Source of the DNA: Spirochaetaceae bacterium | GTDB taxonomy: Bacteria > Spirochaetota > Spirochaetia > Treponematales > Breznakiellaceae | Assembly: GCA_031277165.1 (NCBI GenBank) | Contig: JAISLT010000104.1 | Location: forward strand, 1-64,000 | DNA: 64,000 bases | Reading direction: 5' to 3' | In this document: positions 63,395-64,000 of the stretch, piece after piece | How positions within the stretch are numbered: the first letter of the stretch is position 1 | Layout of the letters: every line of letters starts with the position of its first letter | The notes under the pieces: generated by a model | The model's input: only the letters and a program-made list of their open reading frames with translations | Databases searched by the model: none | What the model was told of the DNA's origin: nothing | Position numbers and translations under genes: made by a program

Positions 63395-64000
63395 ATGTGT
63401 TCCGGTAAATTATTGCTTATTCCCCTTTTTTTTGTTTTTTTGTCCCCCGCCTTTAGTCAGGGGAAGCCGGGAACAGCCCCCGGGAAGCCTCCGGAGCCGG
63501 CCCCTCCCGCCGCCGGGGAGGTCTATAGCCCCGAGGGGACCATGCGGGCCCTGGCGGCGGCCTATCCCCGGGCCATAAGCAGGGTGGAATACCGCGGGGA
63601 AGACTGGGCGGTCCTGATGCGGGGAAGATGGTTCTACCATGCCGGGGGCCGCCTTGTGCCGGAGGAACACCTGGATCAGGCCGAATCCTATGCCCGGCAG
63701 TCCTTTTACCGGTACTTTCCGGGGCTTCCCCCGTGGCAGGAGCCTGAAGGGGAACAGGCGGAACGGCTGCGGAACGCCCTGGGAGCCAGAAGGGCCAATC
63801 CCCCCCGGCGGGATCCGGAATTTTACGACACCCTGTGGCAGGCCCATACCAGGGAAGAGGCCGCCGCCAATCTGGTTCAAATCACCTTTTTGGGCAAGGC
63901 CCTGGGGGTTCACAAGGAACTGGCGGACCGGCTTGGTAAAATAGATTCCCTTATCCGGGAGGCCGCCAAAACCGATCCGGAAATTCGCCGGTGGATCGCC
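63395..64000 (+). CDS. Secreted protein of unknown function (cut by window edge)
   Basis: From ATG 63395 the frame is open to the window end (202 codons). It has a signal peptide (KLLLIPLFFVFLSPAFSQ), a Pro/Ala-rich lead, then EGTMRALAAAYPRAISRVEY, EDWAVLMRGRWFYHAGGRLV and a helical stretch (EEAAANLVQITFLGKALGVH). The opposite strand also has a long open frame, but only this frame encodes a signal sequence and amphipathic protein-like sequence. No family was recognised. Its start lies 134 bases from the RRM start on the other strand. Confidence 0.72.
   Translation, partial: MCSGKLLLIPLFFVFLSPAFSQGKPGTAPGKPPEPAPPAAGEVYSPEGTMRALAAAYPRAISRVEYRGEDWAVLMRGRWFYHAGGRLVPEEHLDQAESYARQSFYRYFPGLPPWQEPEGEQAERLRNALGARRANPPRRDPEFYDTLWQAHTREEAAANLVQITFLGKALGVHKELADRLGKIDSLIREAAKTDPEIRRWIA

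Noticed and set aside
63410-63913. Minus-strand frame of 167 codons at the window end
   Set aside because: The plus-strand frame from 63395 has a signal peptide and protein-like sequence; the other is its shadow.

Overview
The window looks like chromosomal DNA from a spirochaete of the Treponema lineage, probably a free-living or insect-gut type rather than a pathogen. The base composition is GC-rich. Supporting evidence: a PPi-dependent phosphofructokinase of the long spirochaete/plant type, a complete V-type ATPase operon in place of an F-type one, many lipoproteins with loose spirochaete-like lipoboxes, and a run of cyclic-nucleotide protein, small ATPase-fold protein, murB, cysS and ECF sigma factor. 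From memory that run matches the order around TP0088-TP0092 of Treponema pallidum. A [FeFe]-hydrogenase-like sensor kinase and cytochrome bd fit an H2-rich anaerobic habitat with occasional oxygen. I saw no rRNA, tRNA, CRISPR array, prophage or insertion sequence.

Layout. 1-4.7 kb: end of an unrecognised gene, an OppF-type ATPase, an XRE regulator facing a beta-barrel outer-membrane protein, a lipoprotein phosphoesterase, a DUF192 lipoprotein and a secreted protein. 4.8-9.5 kb: double cNMP-domain protein, GHKL-like ATPase protein, murB, and divergent cysS. 9.5-19.9 kb (+): ECF sigma and anti-sigma, a secreted protein, an archaeal-type UMP kinase, PPi-phosphofructokinase, then a DUF2339/DUF3999/DUF4139 envelope operon. 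20-24.9 kb (-): an MMPL/RND transporter with a LolA-like protein and a barrel protein. 25.5-31.5 kb (+): cydABDC. 31.6-36 kb: DUF4491, a large anchored propeller-like protein and a lipoprotein. 36-39.4 kb (-): HtrA/Deg protease, methionine aminopeptidase and a frameshifted J-domain gene.

39.4-48.6 kb (-): a V-ATPase operon (G/H, C, I, K, F, E, A, B, D) with a UspA-like protein at its end. 48.7-55.3 kb (-): PtsN-like EIIA, SecG, a CBS-ACT protein and a full branched-chain amino-acid ABC transporter (livKHMGF). 55.4-58.9 kb (-): tpiA, pgk and gapA, the lower-glycolysis cluster, with a strong terminator after tpiA. 59-62.9 kb (+): a VanY-type carboxypeptidase overlapping a fusion of hydrogenase-like H-cluster domain, GAF, histidine kinase and receiver. 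63-64 kb: an RRM protein and the start of a secreted protein cut by the window edge.

The most interesting items are the hydrogenase-like hybrid kinase, which keeps all H-cluster cysteine ligands but has Pro where catalytic enzymes have the proton-shuttle Cys; a pfp leader where promoter, palindrome and Shine-Dalgarno overlap so that translation may depend on which promoter made the mRNA; three dispersed families of intergenic palindromic repeats; palindromes embedded in the oppF coding sequence; and matching FGF-rich acidic motifs in the MMPL transporter and its outer-membrane partner. Promoters of TTGACA-17-TATACT type are unusually clear throughout.
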